This document shows, one piece after another, positions 54,988 to 64,000 of a stretch of 64,000 bases of DNA. Source of the stretch: Ophioceras dolichostomum (taxonomy: Eukaryota > Ascomycota > Sordariomycetes > Magnaporthales > Ophioceraceae); NCBI GenBank assembly GCA_003049485.1, contig PYST01000009.1:124001-188000 (forward strand), given 5' to 3'. Under the pieces are notes generated by a model. It saw only the letters and a list, made by a program, of their open reading frames with translations. It searched no databases and was not told the origin of the DNA. Every line of letters begins with the position of its first letter. Positions within the stretch are counted from its first letter, which is position 1. The translations under genes and the position numbers were made by a program.

Positions 54988-56175
54988 ATGTCCAAGCTAT
55001 TCATCGGGTAAGGCCGTCTGCTCTCCAGCGCTTTGCGTAGGGGAAGAAGCAACGTTAGTGAGAACGAACCTAACTGACCAGAACCAACACAAAACTCCAG
55101 AGGCCTTGCGTGGCACACGGAGGAGGCTACCCTGAGGCAGAAGTTCGAGGAATTCGGCGAAGTCGAGGAAGCTGTATGTTACTAATTTCAACCCTCCACT
55201 CTCCCCTTTATCCTGGCAAGCTTCTCCCCCGAATCAGAAGAGTGAAAGGAGGCAAGAGTAAGAAGAGAGGTCGAACCACTGAAGAGAGGAGCCTAATTCA
55301 TTTCGCGATGCAGGTCGTCGTCAAGGATCGAGACACGGGTAGGAGCCGAGGCTTCGGTTTCGTGCGCTTCATCAACGAGGAGGACGCCCAGAAAGCCATC
55401 GCGGAGATGAACAACGTCGAGTAGGACCACCAGCCCATCCACCCATCCAACCTCCCCCACCCAACGAACTACCCGCCCACACACCACCCATCCCTCAACC
55501 ACCTCGACCTTCTCTCCTCGTCGTCTCCATTCCCCCGCCCACCGTCCGCCCTCCGGTTCCTGATGGGATTCCTCCTCTAGATTTGACGGTAGAACCATCC
55601 GCGTCGACAAGGCTTCGGACACCGGCCCCCGCGGAGGCTACGGCGCCGGACGAGGCGGCGGCCAGGCTGTGGGCGGCGGCGGCGGCTACGTCCGTGGCGG
55701 CGCGGCCGGTGCCTACGGCGGCTCCCCGCAGATCGGCAGCTCCCCGCAGATGGCGCCGATGCCGTTCGGCGTCCATCCCCAGCAGCAATACCAGATGCCC
55801 GGCCAGCCCATGTACGCCCAGCCTCAGGCGTACGGCAGGGGCGGTTATCCTACCCAGGTCCCCGCATACGGTAGCCCGCCAATTCAGGGTAAGTTAGGCA
55901 TAGAAACTTCCCAAGCAGCCAAGCTGGTCAAGCTGGTTGCAGCAAGATGGCCATACCTGTTTGAGACGAAGAGGAACCAAACCGCTAACCCAGAGTGAAA
56001 TCAAACAAAAGGCTGGCCGCCCGCCATGGCTAATCCGTATGCTTATGCGGATCCCTCCCAGCAAATGCAGATGCAGCAGCAGCAGGCCGTCCCGCAGCAG
56101 CAACCGGGACAGCAGCAGCCGCCGCAGCAGCAGCAGCAACCTCCGAACCCTGCCCAGGGCGGTCCAACCTACTAG
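54988..56175 (+). CDS. Glycine/glutamine-rich RRM RNA-binding protein (five exons)
   Basis: Exons 54988-55007, 55101-55173, 55314-55420, 55581-55888 and 56012-56175 give 223 residues. The N-terminus is one RRM: RNP2 LFIGGL (4-9), WHTEEATLRQKFEEFGEVEE, RNP1 RGFGFVRF (~43-50), and EFDGRTIRVDKASD. The rest is Gly-rich, then Pro/Gln/Tyr-rich with prion-like composition, ending in Gln runs and PNPAQGGPTY. This is the small glycine-rich RNA-binding family (plant GRP, animal CIRBP/RBM3), linked to stress-responsive mRNA binding. The first coding exon is 20 nt. Introns of 93-160 nt break the RRM at three places. The long pyrimidine-rich leader upstream suggests 5'-UTR control, but no element can be named. 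Confidence 0.92.
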
Positions 56176-57743
56176 AACTACCCGGTACGACCGCTCTTCT
56201 CGCCGCCGAGTGATTGGGTGCCTCCGCGTGGTTGGGTCAAGGGAAGCGGCGACAACAGCGGCGGCGACGGTGGCGGCCAATCGGTGTCGGATCGCACCGA
56301 CAACGACAAACTCCCCCCACCGCCCGGAGCGACTTAGAAAGAGCACAGCGGAGGACAGCAGTTACCACAGTTCGGCTCCTTCTCCTCGAGCAGTAGGAAA
56401 GAAGAATACGGACAGGCGAGCAGCAGTAGCAGAGAAGACGACAGACAGGGACGGGGGTAGAAGCGGCGAAGCTGTGACGACGAAGAACCGGACGGAACGG
56501 TCCCAGAGAAGAAGGAGGGGAGGAGGGGAACAGAAGGGCACGGGCAAAAAAGAAAAAGAAGGAGAAGGGAGGAGGAGAAAAGGGACATCACTTCAGGATC
56601 ACAAAAGCAGGCGGGGGCGGGGGGAATCACCAAGAAGGAAACGACAAAGGAGATGGCCTTGATGACCGACCGACCACCCACCTCCCCAAACCTCACCTGC
56701 TTTCTCGCTTTCTCACTTGCTCGCTTGCCAGTGGCATACTAGGTTCACCAGGCATACCAGTTCGCAACGATACCCTTGCCCATGCCCGGCGACGACGACG
56801 CCTTTCGTCATCATCGCCCTGGTCCGGGGTAGAATAGGAGAGAGGTTAGCATGAGACGCGCGTGAAAGTTTGGCTGCACTTGGCCTGATTCTTTTTTCTC
56901 CTCCCCCCCCCCCCCTTTTTTTTTTTTTTTCCCCTTTTTTTTTTTTTTTCTTTCNTTCCACTTTACTTTTCTTTCGCTTGCCTTCTTTCTTCTTCCCCTT
57001 TCTCTTCATTTACTTGCCTTCTTTTCCGGTAACTTTCCTTCGATTGCTGAGGTTTTTGCCTTTCTTTTTTCATGGTGTGTTTTCCATTCTATTCTTTTCT
57101 TTCACCTTCTTTTGGTGCGGGATTTTTCACCCCCTTTTTTTTTTACTGCGCAACCTTTTTTCTTTTCTCTCGTGTTGTCTTCCATTCTTTCATTTCTCTC
57201 TTCGACTTTTTGTCCCCTTTGCATTCTTTTCTTCTTTACATTTTCTTTTCTGGATGAAGAGTGAGTCACGCAGCTGGTTGGGGGGAGGAGGCGGGCAGCG
57301 GAAGAGTCGACGGGATTGGGAAGGGAGCCAGGGAAAGCAATGGACCTGGTCTACAAACGTTCCGACTCCGGGACACGCACGACCCGACGACTGTTCCTCC
57401 ACCGTGCTTCTGGGGAAAGGGGACTTGGTTATCCAGATCTTGTGCGATGTGCGATGATTTGGGCGGGCAAAAGGGACATTTTGGAATGTCGGAACGAATA
57501 GGGGGACATGGGAACTCGGGGGGATGGATGCTTGGATGGATGGATACCCGATGGCAACGGTTGCGGCAGCGACGAACGCAAGAAGAGCGCGCCGATGACT
57601 GATGACAACAACGACAGACTATCCCGGGAGGAGAACAACTCGGAGATAAAAAGGGCGAAGGAGGAGGAAAATGAAGGAGCAGCGTTGAAAAAGTTTTATG
57701 GTTTTTCTCTTATCTCTCTCTTTCATAGTTCTCTCTCCCTTCA
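56176..57743. other. Convergent intergenic region with long homopolymer tracts
   Basis: Purine-rich sequence (56390-56650) is followed by C and T homopolymer runs at 56907-56950 and about 300 bases of T-rich sequence. It must hold the 3' UTRs of the RRM gene (+) and the ChaC gene (-). Position 56955 is an undetermined base (N), so length and sequence here are unreliable. Confidence 0.65.
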
Positions 57744-59068
57744 TCAAGGCTTCTCAGTCTCCTCTTGCTCTTCTGTGCTCGTGACAAACTCATGATGGGG
57801 AGCACCGGAGGCGCCCTTACTGCTAATTAGGACTCCTGGAGGTGGCGGATGCGGGGCGACGTTGGCGGCGGTACCAAAGGCTGTGATGGGCTGGGTGTCC
57901 CGGCGCTTGCGCTCTTCGCGATCGATAGCACGGACGTACTCCGCCAGCTTCGTAACGTGCTCATCGTGGCTCTCAACGCTTAGCTCCTCCAGAGCCTGGT
58001 GGAGGCTCCAGAGGTAGTCTCTGTTCAGGCCGCTTGGACCCTCCGAGTGGTAGATGTGCCGGGCCAGTTTCTCGACGTCCTGCGGGCCGACGAACTGGTC
58101 GTTGTCGGGTGTGCCGATGTAGGCCATGGTCCGTATCGAGCTGGACCCGTCGGCCGGGTGGAAGGGAGTGTAGTGGATCGAATACCCATTGATCTCGCGG
58201 ATGTCGAGGTACTCCTTCACCTCGTCGGCCTTGTCTGCTGGGAAGTGGTAGGCGGTGCCCCACACTTTCTCGGGCGCCTCTTGGTGCTCGTCGACGAGGG
58301 TTTCCCAGTGAGACCGCTCCAGCAACGTGACCACCCGTCCTGGTTTTTCAGGGGTGCCTCTGTGGTCTTGGCTGGAAAGTGACAATGCCCGGTGGTCGGT
58401 CTGTTAACAATACATGAAGAGTTATGGGAGCATGAACGCTGGTGATATGTTGTGTCCGTTGAAACCCTTGGAAACCTGGAATCGGCAGACCGAATCCAGA
58501 TGAGGTTCTTTGAGAGAAGGAGGTTGGGTTCGGCAAAGGAGCCCGTACCTTGCCTATAGGAGCCTGTCAGTATATGTGGAAATATCTGGTCGCAAACGGC
58601 GCCTCGGGAACACGGAACATGCAAGACGGCACGGCGGCGGTTCGTTGATATGCATCTGAGTGGACATACCTGCCAAAATCGACGGACGAAGCCGGTTACC
58701 CATCCTGGAATCCTGCGGTCTGGAGAGGAAAAAGAGATATTATCAGCTTGGCGGCACGCTGATGCGGCTGAATGTGGTGGGGGCACAGCCGTGGGATTAA
58801 AGGCGCCTTCCGTGGACATCCGCCTATAGATGAATGTACATAGACGAACCATAATGTGGCGGGGGCTTCCAGATCAAGCTCCTAGGTGTTCAGCTAGACG
58901 TCAGAACGAGATAAAGACTGGCCAAGGCAGGATTCGGGTCGGGGGGTAGATGGCCGAGGCTGCCGGCTTCCAAAGATTCAGACATAGAAAGACCTCCTAC
59001 CCGTATCCAAATAGCCAGAATTCTCCATGGTCGGCTGCTAACGGCCCTGCTCCATTCACCACGGCCAT
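57744..59068 (-). CDS. ChaC-type gamma-glutamylcyclotransferase (four exons)
   Basis: Exons 59068-59001, 58881-58850, 58719-58670 and 58400-57744 give 268 residues. The joined exons rebuild the family start: FWLFGYGSLIWKPPPHYD, then RRIPGWVTGFVRRFWQ, then DHRGTPEKPGRVVTL. The YGSL loop (22-25) and the Glu in YLDIREINGY (E119) are the substrate-binding and catalytic features. YIGTPDNDQFVGP and HSEGPSGLNRDYLWSL follow. ChaC enzymes split glutathione into 5-oxoproline and Cys-Gly in the cytosol. The C-terminal ~60 residues are a disordered extension. The acceptor used for exon 4 adds TDHRALSLS before SQDHRG; the third intron (269 nt) is long, so this junction is the least certain. Confidence 0.9.
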
Positions 59069-61000
59069 GACGTCCTTTTAATAGAACAGCGGGATGATCG
59101 ATGCCTTGAAACGGGTGGTTGGACGGGTTTTCGATTTTTCGGACGTTGATCTGCCTAGTTGAGACCTAGTCACTTATCCTCCCCTTGTTGCATGTGGACA
59201 CTTGCGAGCGATTGATCGATTTATATAGGAGCTGAGAGGGCCAGAAAAAAAGAGGGAAGAAAAAAAATGAAGCTGTCAAGAAAAGGGAAGAGCCCAAGAG
59301 CTTCTCAACTTTACAAGAACCACCAAGTTTGAGCAGGAAACCCAAAATATGGCGACATCTATGAGGAACTCATGTTCATGGTCAAATTCAGGTCATGTAT
59401 TACAAACCACCTTCGTCGTTGAGGGGATTCAAGCCCCAACCCCACACTGGAATAGATAGCCGGCAGGAGAGGTGTGAGGAAGTTCGGTCATCGGCAGGGA
59501 GAGTTCGTGCGACACGCAGCGACGGAATTGCGTGGGTAACATTGGGACTTGGACTTCGGTTTTATTCCGCACCCGTGGACGGGATTGGAGGTAAAAATAG
59601 TAAAAATTAGGGGTCAAACTCAACAACCACAGGCACATGCCGCCCTGAGCCCCTGAAACGCTAAAACTGGCTCTTTTGTTCGACCTGGATCGTCATCACC
59701 GGATCGACCTAGGAAGGGGGATTTGCTTTTCATCTCTCCTTATTTTATGCTCGCGCTATTTTATTCTCCTTTTGCATTTGCATCCCGGCTGCTTGGAAAC
59801 GCTGACAGGAGAAGTATTCACAACCTCTGCTCACGTCATTTGGACGACGTCCGAATACAAGACCAAGGCACAGGCTTGAGAACGTCACCCCTGTGGCGAG
59901 GGGCTCACGGTCCATAGCAGGAACTCCGCACTCCGGTTCGAAGCTCTGACACTGACACTGCGCCCCGGTGTGGCCCTACGAACTGCTGCAATACGCAACC
60001 CCACGACACGCTGTGGCACTTGCGTTCGTATAACGGCGCGGTATGCTGGATCATGCTCTGGTAGTGAGTGAGTACAGAATGTGTGCCTACACATTCCATG
60101 ACTCCTCCGCAGGAACTACTCTACAGCCTAGGTGAGCACGGCTGCAACGGCTTCGCAAGGTCTCCCATTGGCGCTGCCCTCTTTTAAACTTTACCGCCGC
60201 ATGAAGAAAACGTCAGATGCGCACGACATGCCGGGAGTCAAAAGCAGGGATGCCGTGGTGAAAATCACAATGGCCAGGAGGATTTCCGGTGCAACATTCC
60301 ATATGAGAATCTAGGCGTACAGAGAGGTCTGGTGGATCACGTTCTTGTATAGCAAGAGAGCAAACTGAGCAAGTGAGCCAGCCGATGAGTGAGTGGCGAA
60401 TGTTGCACGTAGGGCCAGGTGGTGGGTAATGAGGAGTGATGGATCAGAAAGGTCTTGCATGAATTCCTACGTTGGCTGCCTGTGATTAGCTTTCTCCGCA
60501 CAGCTCGGTCGCAGCGACAGCGGCCGCGCGCCCCGCAGGCTTCGAGTCTTCGAGTCGGCGCCGAGCTGCTGCGATGACCAGCGATGGGACGCCCCGTTGG
60601 TGCCCAAAACCTGCCGTGTGCTGTGGAATCCGTCTGCACACGACCTGAACAGCACAGCACTAGCATCCTGTCGCATGATACAAATCTCTCGCCCTCCTTC
60701 ATGTGCGGCTGAGAAAAACCCCTTCCCCTTTTGTGCCTGATGAGCATGAGAGGGCCTGGAAGCTACACGTAACAACCATCCAGGCCTCTAGCGCTGCCAC
60801 ACTACCCGACCTGCTATTTATCGTCGCGCTGCGCCGTAGCCTTGTGTGACATTCGACGCCCACTCCTTGACTCCTTCCTCCCCACCCGCAACAAGCTTCT
60901 GCTTTCCTGCCCGCAACTGCCCGCAACTTGCTAGGGAAAGCAGAGTCTTTGCACGCAAATCGTACTTTCAATTTGCCTTCATCTCGACCCCGCAATCAAG
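59069..61000. other. Divergent intergenic region, ChaC / PEF gene
   Basis: About 1.9 kb between divergent start codons, containing both promoters. No frame has coding character, and no tRNA fold was found around the GGTTCGAAG near 59935. Confidence 0.5.
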
Positions 61001-62306
61001 ATGGCGTACAACCGACCTTACGACCCGGACCAGCTTCCCAGGTGAGATCATCATCCTGCGCCTTCCCTCGAGAGGAGGCCAACAGTTCGCGTGAGGGGCG
61101 GCTCAGGAGCTGCTCGAAGCGATAGAAGCTAGAACGAAGCAAGCATGCTGACGTGTTACTGTCGTCGACCTTTTCTCCCGCAGATTTGCAGAGCCAGAGC
61201 AAGTAAGTCACAAAGAGACTTCTGACCCCGTCGTGATGTATCGGTTCGGAAGGGCAGACGCAGGAGGGGCACGCGCAAAACCGAAAGTGGCATGCAGCCG
61301 AACCCGCTTGTCGTCATCCCCGTCGCCTTCGCGAGCTGACCCAGCATGAACCCCCTCGCCATCTCAACAGAAAGGCAAGCCCCAGTCCCCGGCACCTACG
61401 TCCAGCTCGTCTTCGCGATACGAGAACAAGCCGCCGCCACCCCGCCCTGACCAGGGCCTCCCTCCCCGACCTGACCAAGGCCTTCCGCACCGGCCCTCCC
61501 CCGCCCCCGACCACCAGCGGTACGGTGGTGGTGGTGGTGGCGGCGGCGGCGGCGGCGACAGACGTTATGGCGGTGGCGACAGACGTGATGGCGGCTACGG
61601 AACTACTAGTCCACCACCCCTCGGCCATGGCGTCCCTACGCCGACACAGGGCCGGCCGCCGCCTAGCCCCGGCCCAACTGCTGAGAGAGACAGCGCGGCG
61701 GATCCCACCTTGAGACCGCTTTTCAGGGCAGTCGACAAAGCCGGTGAGACGCGAATGCTTCAAACCTTTGTAGTGGAAGATAATGCGACAAAAAAGGCAT
61801 AGCTCGATTACTGACCTCGTTCTTCTTCCCTTGTCCCCACAGGCACCGGCCAGCTCTCCGAGAAAGAGCTCTCAGCCGCCCTCGTCAACGGCGACTGGAC
61901 CGCGTTCGACCCGCACACGGTGCGGATGATGATCCGGATGTTCGACAGCGACCGGTCCGGCACGATCGGCTTCGAGGAGTTCTGCGGGCTCTGGTCGTTC
62001 CTCGCCTCGTGGCGGACGCTGTTCGACCGGTTCGACGCCGACCGCTCCGGCAATATCTCGCTCGAGGAGTTCAGCAACGCGCTCGTCGCCTTCCGGTACC
62101 GGCTCTCGCCCCGCTTCACCGAGCTCATCTTCGACACGTACGACAAGCGCGGCGAGGGCAAGATGTCGTTCGACCTGTTCGTCCAGGCCTGCATCTCGCT
62201 CAAGCGCATGACCGACGTGTTCAAGAAGTACGACGAGGACCGGGATGGGTTCATCACCCTCAGCTTCGAGGACTTCCTGAGCGAGATCCTGAAGCAGCTT
62301 AAGTAG
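61001..62306 (+). CDS. PEF1: Penta-EF-hand calcium-binding protein (PEF1/ALG-2-like, four exons)
   Basis: Exons 61001-61041, 61184-61202, 61371-61743 and 61843-62306 give 298 residues. The N-terminal ~125 residues are Pro/Gly/Tyr-rich and disordered (PPPRPDQGLPPRPDQG, a Gly run, RRYGGGDRRDGGYG). The C-terminus holds five EF-hand loops: DKAGTGQLSEKE (~142), DSDRSGTIGFEE (~178), DADRSGNISLEE (~209), DKRGEGKMSFDL (~245) and DEDRDGFITLSF (~275). Loops 1-3 keep canonical acidic ligands; loop 4 ends in Leu instead of Glu, and loop 5, as in the family, likely serves dimerisation. Animal ALG-2/peflin link calcium to membrane traffic. Yeast Pef1 acts in polar growth. Exon 2 is only 19 nt. Confidence 0.92.
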
Positions 62307-63282
62307 CCGCCGTCATCCATTCTAGCCAGGCGAAAAAAAGAACCAAAAAACACATAAATTGTCTTTCTCCTTTTCTTTCTCTATCCAGGGCTACGACCAT
62401 GATTTCCCCAGGGACCAAAATGTGAGGGAAGAGTGTCCCTATTCCTTTTTGCATGCAGTGGAATGAACGGTTGTATGGTGAACCTCATAACTAAGGACTT
62501 GCAGGTGTGAACGGGAAAGGAGTAAGAATGCAAGAATGCTGGTTGGTCGCCGATTACTGCACTCACTGGGGGAACCGACGCGGATAATTTGTAGTTTTAG
62601 TGTTGCCAGGGTTTCTCTCTTTGGTTCTTTCCCTCCGTCGCCATGCCTTGGAGAGTTGGAGAGGGACTCGTTCTGGCTTTCCTCGGAAGGACGGTGATGC
62701 CAGGTGATATGCAGCCTCGAAGCGACCATGGTGGTGTGAGCCCCTTAAACATGATGCTACTCGGCTGAAATCTTCCTTCCACCATATTGCTGCTGGATCT
62801 GATATAAAACAAGGGAATTTGCGAAGAAGAAAAAACCATCGCTCACCACAAACTTCCCCGACCTCGCGTGTCTTTTCAACCATCATGGCTAGGTACCTCT
62901 AGATGCCACAGACAATATAAATGAGGGACCAACAGGTAACGCCGGTAGCACCAACGGGTTTGCCAAAAATTCGTTGTCACATTTCGTGGTATCATGCAAA
63001 GTATTAATAGTACAGCCAACAACCTGCCGAACCCAAGTCCAAAGTCCGTATCATATCATGTAGTCCAAGCAAACCATTCCATCCCAAACATGCCTTCCAG
63101 TCAATGGAAATAAAAGGCCGCTGTCCACCCGTTGAGCCAAATAGTACAAGATCTGAAAGATAATAGGAAACAGAGACAAGTACTGTATACCTAGGTGCCT
63201 AGGTACCTACCTACCTAGCTAGCTAGCTAGGTGGTAAGTCCACCTACCCACAGAATACCTACGAAGACGGAGTCAAGACCGA
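62307..63282. other. Convergent 3' spacer
   Basis: 976 bases between two stop codons, mostly AT-richer than the coding parts. A GCTAGCTAGCTAGGT short repeat with flanking TACCTACC lies at ~63200-63235. No gene seen. Confidence 0.55.
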
Positions 63283-63999
63283 CTACGACTGGCCCTCCCC
63301 CACCCCCATCCTCAAGATATCTCCCACCGGCGGAGCAACCCGCACATCCTCCTCCCCCCCTCCCCCACGCTCCCAGCTCCCGACCTCGATGGTGGGCGTC
63401 TCAGCACATTCAGCGCGCAGCGGCCAGTCACCAGCAGCAGCAAACCACGAGGAGGACCTGCCCTCGTCGGTGGTGGTGGTGTCCGGGCTCCACACCCCCT
63501 CGCGGCCGAGGACGACCTGCTCGCCGATGCCGAGCGAGAGCACCTCGGTCGGCCTGTGCTGCGCCGCCGCCGCCGCCGCTGCCGCCGCCGCCTTCGCCTT
63601 CCTCATCCCCATGCCAGACTCCGCTGAGCTGCTTGCCACCGAGTAGACGCTGCTACGACAGCTGCTGGCGCTGCTGATCACGCCCGCTGCAGCCACCGAC
63701 GCAGGAAGCCGAGGCGGTTCAAGCAGAACCGAAGCCCCCAGCACCGCGCCGCCGGCAGCAGTAGCTATCGCAGCAGGAGGCACGACGCAGTCGTCGTCGC
63801 CGAGGTGGTGGTTCCCTGAACCCCCTTCGGCGATGGTGCCGCCCGGCGGGGGTTTAACAACAACAACAGCAGAGGGGGAGGGGGGAGGCCGCACGACGGC
63901 CTGCACGACCTCCTCGCGGCGGTACCGCCTGGTGCGCAGCAGGGCGGTGGCGAGGCCGCGCACGTCCTTCTCGCCGTCGTGCGCGGAGATCCAGGCGCG
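63283..63999 (-). CDS. Unknown protein, C-terminal part (cut by window edge)
   Basis: The minus-strand frame is open from the window end (about 63999) to a TAG at 63283-63285, giving ~238 residues of a longer protein. It begins RAWISAHDGEKDVRGLATAL and LRTRRYRREEVVQAVV, which looks folded. The rest is low complexity, with an Ala run (about ten residues, from a GCC/GCG tract near 63570) and Gly/Ser/Pro stretches. Not recognised. An intron inside cannot be excluded. It converges with the PEF gene. Confidence 0.6.
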   Translation of the reverse strand, partial: RAWISAHDGEKDVRGLATALLRTRRYRREEVVQAVVRPPPSPSAVVVVKPPPGGTIAEGGSGNHHLGDDDCVVPPAAIATAAGGAVLGASVLLEPPRLPASVAAAGVISSASSCRSSVYSVASSSAESGMGMRKAKAAAAAAAAAAQHRPTEVLSLGIGEQVVLGREGVWSPDTTTTDEGRSSSWFAAAGDWPLRAECAETPTIEVGSWERGGGGEEDVRVAPPVGDILRMGVGEGQS

Positions 64000-64000
64000 G

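Overview
The window is nuclear DNA of a filamentous ascomycete, most likely a sordariomycete. Support: GC-rich coding sequence, short introns (about 45-270 nt) with GTRNGT-type donors, and single-copy fungal housekeeping genes (SEC9, UTP23, PWP1, PRP16, DHR2, CRT10-like). It also holds an NLR-type receptor and Ty3/gypsy chromovirus remains. Species cannot be fixed from the sequence. Intron-containing models were built by eye from splice motifs, reading frame and family motifs.

Layout. 0-14.2 kb: 3' end of a CRT10-like gene, a coiled-coil/proline-rich protein, DEAH helicase DHR2 (-), t-SNARE SEC9 (-), and a GTPBP1-like GTPase (+). 14.2-20.2 kb: a possible gene relic, UTP23 (+, five exons) and a serine/proline-rich unknown (-). 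20.2-26.7 kb: a gene-poor stretch with one solo LTR. 26.7-31.3 kb: a 1,423-aa NLR with a nucleoside-phosphorylase-like domain, NB-ARC, and 14 nearly identical 42-aa TPR/kinesin-light-chain repeats. 31.8-33.4 kb: a broken chromovirus (RNase H, integrase C-terminus, chromodomain, 3' LTR) whose middle is replaced by a second copy of the same solo LTR. 33.8-46.4 kb: a dense block with TLS1/C9orf78-like (-), acylphosphatase (+), PRP16 (-), PWP1 (+), a short-chain dehydrogenase (+) and a 714-aa proline-rich unknown (-). 46.4-55.0 kb: a second gene-poor stretch with minisatellites. 55-64 kb: a glycine/glutamine-rich RRM protein (+), a ChaC-type gamma-glutamylcyclotransferase (-), a penta-EF-hand protein (+) and the 3' end of an unknown gene (-).

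How the genes relate. Many housekeeping genes serve RNA metabolism: DHR2, UTP23 and PWP1 in ribosome assembly, PRP16 and TLS1 in splicing, and the RRM protein. They look like ordinary neighbours rather than an operon-like unit. The part most worth attention is 8-33 kb. An essential SNARE gene, SEC9, lies about 17 kb from an NLR, recalling the known sec-9/NLR allorecognition loci of Neurospora (sec-9/plp-1) and Cryphonectria (vic2). Here the NLR carries a nucleoside-phosphorylase-type N-terminal domain instead of patatin, has freshly homogenised repeats, and is bracketed by direct copies of one LTR family.
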